Part shown: piece by piece, positions 8,845 to 16,262 of the stretch
Layout: the number at the start of each line of letters is the position of its first letter
Position numbering within the stretch: the stretch's first letter is position 1
NCBI RefSeq assembly: GCF_010548305.1
Contig: NZ_JAAGLV010000027.1
Location: forward strand, 1-64,000
Direction: 5' to 3'
Source: Streptomyces sp. SID13031
GTDB taxonomy: Bacteria; Actinomycetota; Actinomycetes; Propionibacteriales; Kribbellaceae
DNA length: 64,000 nt
Position numbers and translations under genes: made by a program
The notes under the pieces: generated by a model
What the model saw: the letters and a program-made list of their open reading frames with translations, nothing else
The model's database searches: none
What the model was told of the DNA's origin: nothing

Positions 8845-8937
8845 GCCGTCTCAGGGGTTGACCCGTCAGATGGTGGGTTGCCCCTTCAGAATCCGGCGAG
8901 GCAACCCGCCATCTTAGGGGTCAACCCCTCAAACGGC
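8845..8937. repeat. Imperfect inverted repeat, 39-bp arms, GTCTCAGGGGTT family
   Basis: Arm 8845-8883 pairs with arm 8899-8937 (roughly 33 of 39 positions) around a 15-base loop. Each arm contains a copy of the palindromic motif also found at 102-127 (TCAGGGGTTGACCC; AGGGGTCAACCCCT). It lies between convergent genes, so it may serve as a bidirectional terminator. Confidence 0.75.
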
Positions 8938-8966
8938 TCGGATGCCAGGGGCGTTAGGTGGGCGCG

Positions 8967-9353
8967 TTAGAGGGTGATGCCGGTGTGGGTTTTGATGTGG
9001 GTGGGGAGTGGGTCGTGGGTGTCGCCGGTGGTGGGGGTGTTGGCGGGGTCGATGACGAGGATCTGGGCGCCGCCGTCGGAGTACGGGCGGTGGTAGATGC
9101 CCTTCGGGACGACGAAGAGGGAGCCTGCGGGCAGGGAGACGGAGCGCTCGTCGGGGTCGCGGACGGCGATGCTGAGCTCGCCTTCGAGGACCAGGAAGAG
9201 TTCGTCGGTGCTGTCGTGCACGTGCCAGATGTAGGAGCCCTTGACGTGCGTCAGGCGGATGTCGTAGTCGTTGATCCGCGCGGCGATCCGCGGGCTCCAG
9301 AGGTCGTCGAAGGTCGTCAGGACGGCGCGCAGGTCGATCGGTTCGTTGGTCAC
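8967..9353 (-). CDS. Cupin-domain protein
   Basis: A 128-residue single-domain cupin. Motif 1 is GSYIWHVHDSTDELFLVLEG, with HxH and Glu metal ligands. Motif 2 is PAGSLFVVPKGIYHRP, with the usual histidine. The role is unknown; such small cupins bind a metal and often a small sugar or aromatic ligand. The GTG at 9353 is preceded by AGGATGG. It is divergent from the DJ-1/AraC regulator with 52 bp between, which suggests that regulator controls it. Confidence 0.85.
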   Translation of the reverse strand: MTNEPIDLRAVLTTFDDLWSPRIAARINDYDIRLTHVKGSYIWHVHDSTDELFLVLEGELSIAVRDPDERSVSLPAGSLFVVPKGIYHRPYSDGGAQILVIDPANTPTTGDTHDPLPTHIKTHTGITL

Positions 9354-9372
9354 GAAACCATCCTGACCGGCT

Positions 9373-9400
9373 GCGCTCGGAGCGCGTGAGTGCTAGGAAT
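9373..9400 (+). promoter_or_regulatory. Divergent promoter with GCGCTC-G-GAGCGC dyad
   Basis: The dyad at 9373-9385 lies between the cupin and regulator genes. A -10-like TAGGAAT (9394-9400) ends 5 bases before the regulator ATG, so that transcript may be leaderless. The dyad would sit in the spacer, suited to autorepression. Confidence 0.35.
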
Positions 9401-9405
9401 AGCAT

Positions 9406-10377
9406 ATGTCGAAACAATCCTCGCACCGCGTCGCGGTGATCGTCGACGAGGGCTCCAACCCGTTCGAGCTCGGCGTCGCCACCGAGCTCTTCGGCCTCCG
9501 CCGCCCGGAGTTGGATCGCGACTGGTACAACCTGGTCCTCTGTACTCCGCAACCGACCGTCCGTATGCACAGCGGCTTCTTCACCCTGACCGGAGTCGCC
9601 GGCCTCGACCGGATCGACGACGCGGATACGGTGATCGTCCCGAACCGCCCGGACCCCGAGACGCCGCCTTCACCCGAGGTGCTGGACGCCGTACGACGGG
9701 CTGCCGCGCGCGGGGCCAGGATGGTCAGCTTCTGTACTGGCGCGTTCACCCTGGCGGCGGCCGGCGTGCTCGACGGCCGCCGCGCGACGACGCACTGGCG
9801 CTGGGCCGGCCTGTTCGCTGTCATGTATCCCGAGGTGAAACTCGAGCCGGATGTCCTGTTCGTTGACGAAGGCGACGTTCTGACGGCGGCCGGCAGCGCG
9901 GCGGCGCTCGACCTCGGCCTGCACCTGATCCGCCGCGACCACGGCGCCGAGATCGCGAACGCGGTCAGCCGCCGACTCGTCTACACCGCGCATCGCGACG
10001 GCGGCCAACGCCAGTTCATCGACCAGCCGGTACCACCCGTGGCAGACACCTCGCTGGCCCCGCTGCTCGGCTGGATCCGCGAGGAACTCGCCAGCCCCCT
10101 GACCATCGCCGACATCGCAGCGCATGCCGCCATGAGCCAGGCGACTCTCCATCGCCACTTCCAGGCAGAACTCGGTACGACGCCCCTCGCCTGGCTAACC
10201 GCCGAGCGAGTAGCGCTCGCCTGCCGCCTACTCGAAGCCGGCGAGATCCGCCTGGACGCAGTCGCCCGCCAATGCGGCCTCGGTACGGCGACAAACCTGC
10301 GCATTCAGCTCAGACGGCGTACCGGCCTGACGCCGAGCGATTACCGACGCAGGTTTGCTCTCAACACTGGCGGGTGA
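9406..10377 (+). CDS. GlxA/FtrA-type transcriptional regulator (DJ-1/PfpI + AraC HTH)
   Basis: A 323-residue regulator. Residues about 8-170 form a DJ-1/PfpI-like domain with the cysteine elbow VSFCTGAFTLA; it is a sensor rather than a protease in this family. Residues about 215-320 carry the two AraC helix-turn-helix motifs (LTIADIAAHAAMSQATLHRHF and LDAVARQCGLGTATNLRIQ, with R.TG.TPSDYRR at the end). It probably controls the divergent cupin gene. Confidence 0.88.
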   Translation: MSKQSSHRVAVIVDEGSNPFELGVATELFGLRRPELDRDWYNLVLCTPQPTVRMHSGFFTLTGVAGLDRIDDADTVIVPNRPDPETPPSPEVLDAVRRAAARGARMVSFCTGAFTLAAAGVLDGRRATTHWRWAGLFAVMYPEVKLEPDVLFVDEGDVLTAAGSAAALDLGLHLIRRDHGAEIANAVSRRLVYTAHRDGGQRQFIDQPVPPVADTSLAPLLGWIREELASPLTIADIAAHAAMSQATLHRHFQAELGTTPLAWLTAERVALACRLLEAGEIRLDAVARQCGLGTATNLRIQLRRRTGLTPSDYRRRFALNTGG

Positions 10378-10383
10378 TGAATT

Positions 10384-10548
10384 GGCCCCACCCGTGCTCG
10401 CACGTCGGGCCGGAGGGTAGCGCCCGCCCGAACCACGAGGTGTGCACTCATCACCCGGCAGTCAACTGATCATCTCGGCCAACCCGTTGCCCGGTTCGTG
10501 GTTGGGTGGGCTCAATGCGCTGGCCCGGCGAGCGAGTGCGGGTGGGCT
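10384..10548. repeat. Imperfect inverted repeat, arms about 55 bp
   Basis: Arm 10384-10439 is closely matched by the reverse complement of 10495-10548 (shared CCCACCCG, GGGCC, CCACGA blocks). The 55-bp centre adds a GGGTGATGA/TCATCACCC pair with the end of the upstream gene. It fills the whole space between convergent genes. It could be a terminator or a palindromic mobile repeat. Confidence 0.65.
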
Positions 10549-10553
10549 AACAC

Positions 10554-11177
10554 CTACTCGTCGGTTGCCGGGTCCGTGTGCAGGCGGATCTGCTTCACGC
10601 GCACCGTGCCGTCGCCGTACAGGTCAAGCTCGCGATGGGCGCCGTCGGCAGCCCAGCCGGAGTCGGTGTAGAAGGAGCGCAGTACGTCGTCCGTCGAGTT
10701 GATCCAGACCGTCACCCGGCGGAAGCCGTCGGCGCGGATCGTGTCGACGACGGCATTCAGCAGTCGCGAGCCGTGGCCGGCGCGGGTTGACTCGGGGTCG
10801 ATCGCGAGCTCGGCGACCAGCGCGTCGTGGCGCGGGTCGGCGTCGGGGTCGTCGGAGGCGGTGATCGCGGCGAATCCGACCAGTGTCCGGCCGGCCAGCG
10901 CGACCATCACCCGGTTACGCGCCTCGCCCGGAGCGATCAGGGCGGCCCGCCACTGCGCGGCGAACTGCGCGGCATCGAGGTCGGCGAGCACCTGAGCCGG
11001 CAGCAGTTCGGCGTACGCCCGGCGCCAAGCGGCCACCTGGATCACGCCGATCGCATTCGCCTCGTCCGGCAGCGCGAGCCGCACGCTCGACTCGGCGATC
11101 GGATCGGCGGCCGGCTCCCCGGCGCCCATCGAGGTCAGGCTTTCCGGTTCCGGTACGCCGAAGTCGTCGTGGTTCAT
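10554..11177 (-). CDS. GNAT-family N-acetyltransferase
   Basis: A 207-residue acyl-CoA transferase. An extra 30 residues at the N-terminus precede the GNAT fold. The beta4/alpha3 acetyl-CoA site is AELAIDPESTRAGHGSRLLNAV (Q/RxxGxG/A type), followed by VTVWINSTDDVLRSFYTDSGW. The acceptor is unknown. The start at 11177 has an AAGGATG site. It lies downstream of the DUF418 gene on the same strand, but a hairpin at 11208-11250 separates them. Confidence 0.85.
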   Translation of the reverse strand: MNHDDFGVPEPESLTSMGAGEPAADPIAESSVRLALPDEANAIGVIQVAAWRRAYAELLPAQVLADLDAAQFAAQWRAALIAPGEARNRVMVALAGRTLVGFAAITASDDPDADPRHDALVAELAIDPESTRAGHGSRLLNAVVDTIRADGFRRVTVWINSTDDVLRSFYTDSGWAADGAHRELDLYGDGTVRVKQIRLHTDPATDE

Positions 11178-11207
11178 ACCGACATCCTTTCAAAGCCCTG
11201 AACGAAG

Positions 11208-11250
11208 ACCTCCGGCAGGACACCCGTCGGGGAGGTGACCTGCCGGAGGT
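11208..11250 (-). terminator. Hairpin terminator after the DUF418 gene
   Basis: A perfect 12-bp stem (ACCTCCGGCAGG and its complement) with a 19-base loop, 16 bp beyond the stop of the minus-strand DUF418 gene. Confidence 0.65.
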
Positions 11251-11266
11251 GGCTCGGGGGAGAGGA

Positions 11267-12472
11267 TCAGTAGGTCAGGCGACGGAGCAGCGTCTCGGCC
11301 GGTCCGCGGTACGAGTGCTTCTTCATCTGGTAGGCGGCGATCACCGAGATCGTCCAGACCAGTACTGCGGCGCCGGCGGCGGTGAGGCCGGTGCTGCCGA
11401 GCCGGTTGCCCAGGTTCAGCGTGAAGGGCGCCAGCAGGATCAGCCAGCAGACCGACTGGAACAGGTAGCCCGACATCGACCGCTGGCCGAGGGCGGAGAT
11501 CGCCTGGACCGGGACACCCAGCTCGGCCGGGCGGCGGTTCGCGGTGAGCTTGCCGACCAGCAGAGCGAAGAGCGCGATGTAGCCGGGGCCACCGAACTGA
11601 CCGCTGATGTTGTGCAGGAAGTTCATCGAGTCGACCGCGGCCTCGTCGACGTGCAGCCACCCGGCGGCGACCAGGGCCTGCGGCAGGCCGCCAAGGACGG
11701 TGACGCTCATGCAGACCGCGGCGACCCGGGTCAGCAACGCCTTGTGGGCCTGGGGGTTCTCCAGCAGTTGCTTGCGAGCGGCCCAGATGCCGAGCCAGAC
11801 GATCACGATGAAGCCGAGCACGGTCGCGGTGTGCATCGGGTACTCCTGCAGCCGGTGCACCAGGCTCGATCCGTAGCTCGTGGCGGCCAGCGACGGGTTC
11901 GGGCTGTTCGTCATCGAGTGAGCCGGGCCGGAGCTGTTGACGGCGGCCAGTACGGCAAGAGCTGCCGCGACGATCACGTAGCCGAGCTGCGCTCCCCAGA
12001 TCCACAGGATGATCTTGTGGAACCGGTCACCGCGGTTGAGCAGCGCCAGCGTGCAGATGATGCCGACCAATCCGTAGGCGCCGAGGAAGTCGCCGAAGTA
12101 CAGCAAGGTGGCGTGCGCGAGACCGAAGGCGACCAGCCAGGCGTTCCGCTTCAGCAGGATCTTCCGTACGCCGCTCGGCGATGTGCCCGAGTTGCGCTGG
12201 CGCCGGGCGAGCTGGACCAGGCCGTAGCCGAACATCACCGCGAAGACCGGGTAGGCCCGGGCGTCGACCAGGGTGATCTTGAGGAGGTTGAGAATCCGCT
12301 CGAGGCCGTGCGGGCTGCCGTTCAGGCCGGGCTGGCCGGCGAAGGCGAAGTTGGCGGCGTTCGCCAGCCCGATCAGCAGCAGCATCCCGCCGCGGATCAG
12401 GTCCGGCGCCAATGCGCGCTCGGCGCCGGTGACCGGGCCACGGTGGTCCGCCGAAGTCAGAAGCATCGTCAT
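11267..12472 (-). CDS. DUF418 multipass membrane protein
   Basis: A 401-residue integral membrane protein with about 9-10 hydrophobic segments. It has the DUF418 C-terminal signature (ALGQRSMSGYLFQSVCW, then a YQMKKHSYRGPAETLLRRLTY end) and the N-terminal DLIRGGMLLLIGLANA. The family is related to acyltransferase-3/YeiB proteins; its activity is unproven. It is divergent from paaA across 173 bp, so it may share control with the phenylacetate operon, but no catabolic role is known. Confidence 0.85.
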   Translation of the reverse strand: MTMLLTSADHRGPVTGAERALAPDLIRGGMLLLIGLANAANFAFAGQPGLNGSPHGLERILNLLKITLVDARAYPVFAVMFGYGLVQLARRQRNSGTSPSGVRKILLKRNAWLVAFGLAHATLLYFGDFLGAYGLVGIICTLALLNRGDRFHKIILWIWGAQLGYVIVAAALAVLAAVNSSGPAHSMTNSPNPSLAATSYGSSLVHRLQEYPMHTATVLGFIVIVWLGIWAARKQLLENPQAHKALLTRVAAVCMSVTVLGGLPQALVAAGWLHVDEAAVDSMNFLHNISGQFGGPGYIALFALLVGKLTANRRPAELGVPVQAISALGQRSMSGYLFQSVCWLILLAPFTLNLGNRLGSTGLTAAGAAVLVWTISVIAAYQMKKHSYRGPAETLLRRLTY

Positions 12473-12583
12473 GGGAGATCGTCCTTAAAACTGTGGAGGG
12501 GTTGAGCTGTTACCCCTGATCCTGCTCTGGTGGCCGCCGCTGCCCCAGTGGCCTGAACCCACTCCTGAGGTGGTGGTAGCACC

Positions 12584-12638
12584 ACTTGTGACACTTCTCG
12601 TCCGATCTGCAGAAAAAGTGTCACAAGTCGGCTATGCT
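12584..12638 (+). promoter_or_regulatory. paa promoter with two copies of one operator
   Basis: ACTTGTGACACTT (12584-12596) and its exact complement AAGTGTCACAAGT (12616-12628) form a perfect 13-bp inverted repeat with a 19-base spacer. Each arm is itself a dyad (GTG-N-CAC), so this is two copies of one operator with centres 30 bp apart, about three helical turns. A -10-like TATGCT lies at 12633-12638, just before the paaA ATG at 12646. Confidence 0.6.
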
Positions 12639-12645
12639 CGGGGTC

Positions 12646-13575
12646 ATGGACAGCTTCCAGGCGACGATCGACGCAGACGGCCGGATCGAGCCGCGCGACG
12701 CGATGCCCGAGGGGTACCGCAAGACCCTGATCCGGCAGATCGCGCAGCACGCGCACTCCGAGATCATCGGTATGCAGCCCGAGGGCAACTGGATCAGCCG
12801 CGCGCCGTCATTGCGCCGCAAGGCGATCCTGATGGCGAAGGTCCAGGACGAGGCCGGTCATGGCCTCTACCTGTACGCCGCTGCCGAGACGCTCGGCGTT
12901 GACCGCGCCGACCTGCTCGACCTGCTGCACGCGGGCAAGCAGAAGTACTCCAGCATCTTCAACTACCCGACGCTGACCTGGGCCGACATCGGCGCGATCG
13001 GCTGGCTCGTCGACGGCGCCGCGATCGTCAACCAGGTGCCGTTGTGCCGCTGCTCGTACGGTCCGTACGCGCGCGCCATGGTGCGGGTGTGCAAGGAGGA
13101 GTCGTTCCACCAGCGGCAGGGCTTCGAGATCCTGCACACGCTGTGCAACGGCACCGACGCGCAGAAGGCGATGGCGCAGGACTCGCTGAACCGCTGGTGG
13201 TGGCCGAGCCTGATGATGTTCGGCCCGCCGGACGCGAGCTCGACCCACTCGGAGCAGTCGATGGCGTGGGGGATCAAGCGGCACAGCAACGACGAGCTGC
13301 GGCAGCGGTTCGTCGACATGACCGTGCCGCAGGCCGACGTGCTCGGCCTCCGCGTTCCCGACGACGGGCTGACCCTCGACGAGGAGACCGGCCACTACAG
13401 CTTCACCGAGCCGGACTTCACCGAGCTCTATGAAGTTGTCAAGGGCAACGGTCCGTGCAATGAGCAGCGGCTCGCCAACCGGGTGAAGGCGCACGAGGAC
13501 GGCGCCTGGGTCCGCGAGGCCGCCGCTGCGTACGCAGACAAGCAGGCCGCGAAGGCCCAGGGGAGTGCCGCATGA
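12646..13575 (+). CDS. paaA: 1,2-phenylacetyl-CoA epoxidase subunit PaaA
   Basis: The catalytic diiron subunit of the phenylacetyl-CoA monooxygenase, which forms the ring 1,2-epoxide. 309 residues, the usual length. Iron ligands are visible in the ferritin-like bundle: VQDEAGH and CKEESFH give the two ExxH pairs. ATG 12646 (MDSFQATI) is preferred to the ATG at 12634 because a -10-like TATGCT lies 7 bases before it and GGGG precedes it. First gene of paaABCDE; it overlaps paaB by ATGA. Confidence 0.95.
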   Translation: MDSFQATIDADGRIEPRDAMPEGYRKTLIRQIAQHAHSEIIGMQPEGNWISRAPSLRRKAILMAKVQDEAGHGLYLYAAAETLGVDRADLLDLLHAGKQKYSSIFNYPTLTWADIGAIGWLVDGAAIVNQVPLCRCSYGPYARAMVRVCKEESFHQRQGFEILHTLCNGTDAQKAMAQDSLNRWWWPSLMMFGPPDASSTHSEQSMAWGIKRHSNDELRQRFVDMTVPQADVLGLRVPDDGLTLDEETGHYSFTEPDFTELYEVVKGNGPCNEQRLANRVKAHEDGAWVREAAAAYADKQAAKAQGSAA

Positions 13576-13850
13576 TCGAGCCGCTCTGGGAGGTTTTCGT
13601 CAGGTCCCGTCGTGGGCTTTCGCACGTGCACGTCGGCAGCCTGCACGCGCCGGACGCGACGATGGCGCTGCGCAACGCCCGCGACGTCTACACCCGCCGC
13701 CAGGAAGGGGTCTCGATCTGGGTCGTGCCGGCCAACGGCATCACCGCGTCGAGCCCGGACGAGAAGGACGAGTTCTTCGACCCGGCCGCTGACAAGGTCT
13801 ATCGGCACCCGACCTTCTATGACGTCCCGGAAGGCGTCGAGCACCTGTGA
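13572..13850 (+). CDS. paaB: 1,2-phenylacetyl-CoA epoxidase subunit PaaB
   Basis: A 92-residue small subunit of the epoxidase complex; it links PaaAC heterodimers in the known systems. The family signature is intact: LWEVFVRSRRGLSHVHVGSL near the start, MALRNARDVYTRR and SIWVVPANGI. Coupled by ATGA to paaA and by GTGA to paaC. Confidence 0.95.
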   Translation: MIEPLWEVFVRSRRGLSHVHVGSLHAPDATMALRNARDVYTRRQEGVSIWVVPANGITASSPDEKDEFFDPAADKVYRHPTFYDVPEGVEHL

Positions 13851-14587
13851 GCGACCTCTTCAGTTACACGCTGAGGCTAGGCGACGACGCGCTGATCGCG
13901 GCGCAGCGGACCGCCGAGTGGATCGCGGCCGCCCCGCAGCTCGAGGAAGACGTTGCCCTGGGCAACATCGGGCTCGATCAGCTCGGCCAGGCCCGATCGC
14001 TGCTGCAGTACGCCGGTACGGTCGAAGGCGCCGGTCGCTCGGAAGACGATCTCGCGTACTTCCGGGACGAGCGCGATTTCGTCAACGCCCAGCTGTGCGA
14101 GCTGCCGAACGGCGACTTCGCGCACAGCATCGCGAAACTCCTGTACTTCGCGACGTACCAGCACCTGCTCTACGAAGAGCTGCGCGGGAGCGCCGACGAA
14201 ACCCTCGCGGGGGTGGCCGGCAAGGCGGTGAAGGAGGTCGCGTACCACGTCGACCACGCGACCCAATGGGTGCTGCGCCTGGGCGACGGCACCGAGGAGA
14301 GCCATCGGCGGATGCAGGCCGGCCTGGACGCCATGTGGCCGTACACGGCCGAGTTGTTCGCCTCCGACGAGTTGGTGCAGCGCCTCGACGTCGCGGTCGA
14401 CCCGTCGACGCTGGAGGAGGAGTGGCTGCGCCGGGTGACCGAGGTGATCGATGCCTCCACCTGCGAGCGGCCGACCTCGTCGTACCAGCACAGCGGTGGC
14501 CGCGACGGCCGTCATACCGAGAACTTCGGGTTTCTGCTCGCGGAGCTGCAGCACATCGCGCGGGCGCACCCGGGAGCGTCATGGTGA
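13847..14587 (+). CDS. paaC: 1,2-phenylacetyl-CoA epoxidase subunit PaaC
   Basis: A 246-residue structural, diiron-fold subunit that stabilises PaaA. It shows the family sequence LGDDALIAAQRTAEWI, DVALGNIGLDQLGQARSL and VAYHVDHATQWVLRLGDGT. The GTG start overlaps the paaB stop (GTGA). It overlaps paaD by 7 bases. Confidence 0.95.
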   Translation: MSDLFSYTLRLGDDALIAAQRTAEWIAAAPQLEEDVALGNIGLDQLGQARSLLQYAGTVEGAGRSEDDLAYFRDERDFVNAQLCELPNGDFAHSIAKLLYFATYQHLLYEELRGSADETLAGVAGKAVKEVAYHVDHATQWVLRLGDGTEESHRRMQAGLDAMWPYTAELFASDELVQRLDVAVDPSTLEEEWLRRVTEVIDASTCERPTSSYQHSGGRDGRHTENFGFLLAELQHIARAHPGASW

Positions 14588-15060
14588 CGGACACCGCGAT
14601 CTTCGATGCTGTCGGCGAGGTCGCGGATCCGGAGGTACCGGTGCTGACGATCGCCGATCTCGGTGTTCTGCGCGGCGTCCGGCACGAGGGCGACGAGGTG
14701 GTCGTGACGATCACCCCGACCTACTCCGGCTGCCCGGCGATGGACCTGATCAAGCACGAGGTCGAGCTCACTCTGCAGGCTCTTCAGCTCAACGGCCGGG
14801 TCGAGACGGTCTTGTCGCCGGCCTGGACGACCGACTGGATGAGCGACGAGGGCAAGGCCAAGCTGACGGAGTACGGGATCGCGCCACCCACGGGCCGCCG
14901 TGCCGTCGGGGGACCGGTGTCGCTGAGCTTGACCATTCGTTGCCCGCAGTGCGGTTCGCCCGACACCTCCGAGCTGAGCCGCTTCGGATCCACGTCCTGC
15001 AAGTCGCTCTGGCGATGCAACTCCTGCCGTGAGCCTTTTGATCACTTCAAATCCATTTGA
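14581..15060 (+). CDS. paaD: Phenylacetate epoxidase assembly protein PaaD
   Basis: A 159-residue SufT/MIP18-type (DUF59) protein needed for metal-centre maturation of the epoxidase. The N-terminal part has VADPEVPVLTIADLGVLRGV and TPTYSGCPAMDLI with the conserved cysteine. The C-terminal part has a zinc-ribbon-like set (CPQCGS, then SCKSLWRCNSC). ATG 14581 is chosen; a GTG 3 bases on is an alternative. The overlap with paaC implies coupled translation. Confidence 0.93.
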   Translation: MVTDTAIFDAVGEVADPEVPVLTIADLGVLRGVRHEGDEVVVTITPTYSGCPAMDLIKHEVELTLQALQLNGRVETVLSPAWTTDWMSDEGKAKLTEYGIAPPTGRRAVGGPVSLSLTIRCPQCGSPDTSELSRFGSTSCKSLWRCNSCREPFDHFKSI

Positions 15061-15086
15061 ACAACAGATGCAGCAAGGCGATCTAG

Positions 15087-16172
15087 ATGACGACCATGAC
15101 CAGGCGCAGAGCCAGCTTCCATTCGCTGACGGTGAAGGCGGTCGACGAGGTGACCGACGACTCGGTCGCGATCACCTTCGCCGTCCCGGCGGAGCTCGCG
15201 ACGGAGTACGAGTTCGCCGCGGGCCAGCACCTGACCGTGCGGAGGCCCGGTGAGGACGACGTCCGGCGCAGCTACTCGATCTGCTCGCCGGCCGGTTCCG
15301 GCGTACTGCGGATCGCGGTCAAGCGGATCCCCGGTGGCGTCTTCTCGTCGTACGCCGCGTCCGGGCTGAAGGCCGGCGACACGATCGAGGTGATGACGCC
15401 GCTCGGCCGCTTCGGTACGCCGCTCGATCCCGCGCACGCCAAGCACTACGCGTTCGTCGCCGCGGGCAGCGGGATCACGCCGGTGCTGTCGCTGGTCGCG
15501 ACCATCCTGAAGGTCGAGCCGCAGAGCCGGGTCACCTTGCTCTACGGCAACCGCACGGCCGGCTCGGTGATGTTCGCGGACGACCTCGCCGACCTGAAGG
15601 ACCGGTACGCCGAACGCCTGCACCTGGTGCATGTGCTTTCGCGGGAGTCGACGGACGTCGAGCTGTTCAGCGGCCGGATCGACCGCGATCGACTTGCGCG
15701 GATGATCGACACGATCCTGCCGGTGAAGTCCGTCGACGAGTGGTTCCTCTGCGGGCCCTACGCGATGGTCGTCGGCGCCCAGGAGTTGCTGCTCGACCAG
15801 AGCGTCTCGCGCGAGAGCATCCACGCCGAGCTGTTCCACGTTGGCGACGAAGCGCCGGTGGCCCGCGTTGAGGAGACCGCGACGGACGCGGAGGCGGCCG
15901 AAGTGACGGTGATCCTCGACGGGCGCCGCTCGACCTTCCCGCTGGGCGAGCACGCGAAGGCAGTCCTGGACGCGACCCTCGCCGTACGGACCGATGCGCC
16001 CTTTGCCTGCAAGGGCGGAGTTTGCGGGACCTGCCGGGCAAAAGTGGTCGAGGGCACGGTCCGGATGGACACCAACTGGGCGCTCGAACCGGACGAGATC
16101 CGGGCCGGCTACGTGCTCACCTGCCAGTCCCACCCGACGAGCAAGAAGGTCACCCTCGACTTCGACGCTTGA
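15087..16172 (+). CDS. paaE: Phenylacetyl-CoA epoxidase reductase PaaE
   Basis: A 361-residue reductase passing electrons from NADPH to PaaA. Domains in order: FAD-binding barrel (RRSYSICSP near residues 60-68), NAD(P)-binding domain (GSGITPVLSL; FLCGPYAMV), and a C-terminal plant-type 2Fe-2S ferredoxin (CKGGVCGTCRAKV with a final LTCQ cysteine). The start lies 26 bases after paaD, with an AAGG site. Last gene of the operon. No ring-opening (paaG/Z) or ligase (paaK) gene is present in this window. Confidence 0.95.
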   Translation: MTTMTRRRASFHSLTVKAVDEVTDDSVAITFAVPAELATEYEFAAGQHLTVRRPGEDDVRRSYSICSPAGSGVLRIAVKRIPGGVFSSYAASGLKAGDTIEVMTPLGRFGTPLDPAHAKHYAFVAAGSGITPVLSLVATILKVEPQSRVTLLYGNRTAGSVMFADDLADLKDRYAERLHLVHVLSRESTDVELFSGRIDRDRLARMIDTILPVKSVDEWFLCGPYAMVVGAQELLLDQSVSRESIHAELFHVGDEAPVARVEETATDAEAAEVTVILDGRRSTFPLGEHAKAVLDATLAVRTDAPFACKGGVCGTCRAKVVEGTVRMDTNWALEPDEIRAGYVLTCQSHPTSKKVTLDFDA

Positions 16173-16262
16173 TGACCAGTTGATGTCATGACACCTCCAA
16201 CGGCACTTGGATGAGGCAGAATCCGAAACCTGCACTCCGTCCGCTCCCAGGGGGTTTCATAG

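Noticed and set aside
12480..12520. AGGGGTT...ACCCCT pair upstream of the DUF418 gene as another GTCTCAGGGGTT element
   Set aside because: The halves are separated by 8 bases and lack the flanking GTCTC block, so it is not clearly the same family.
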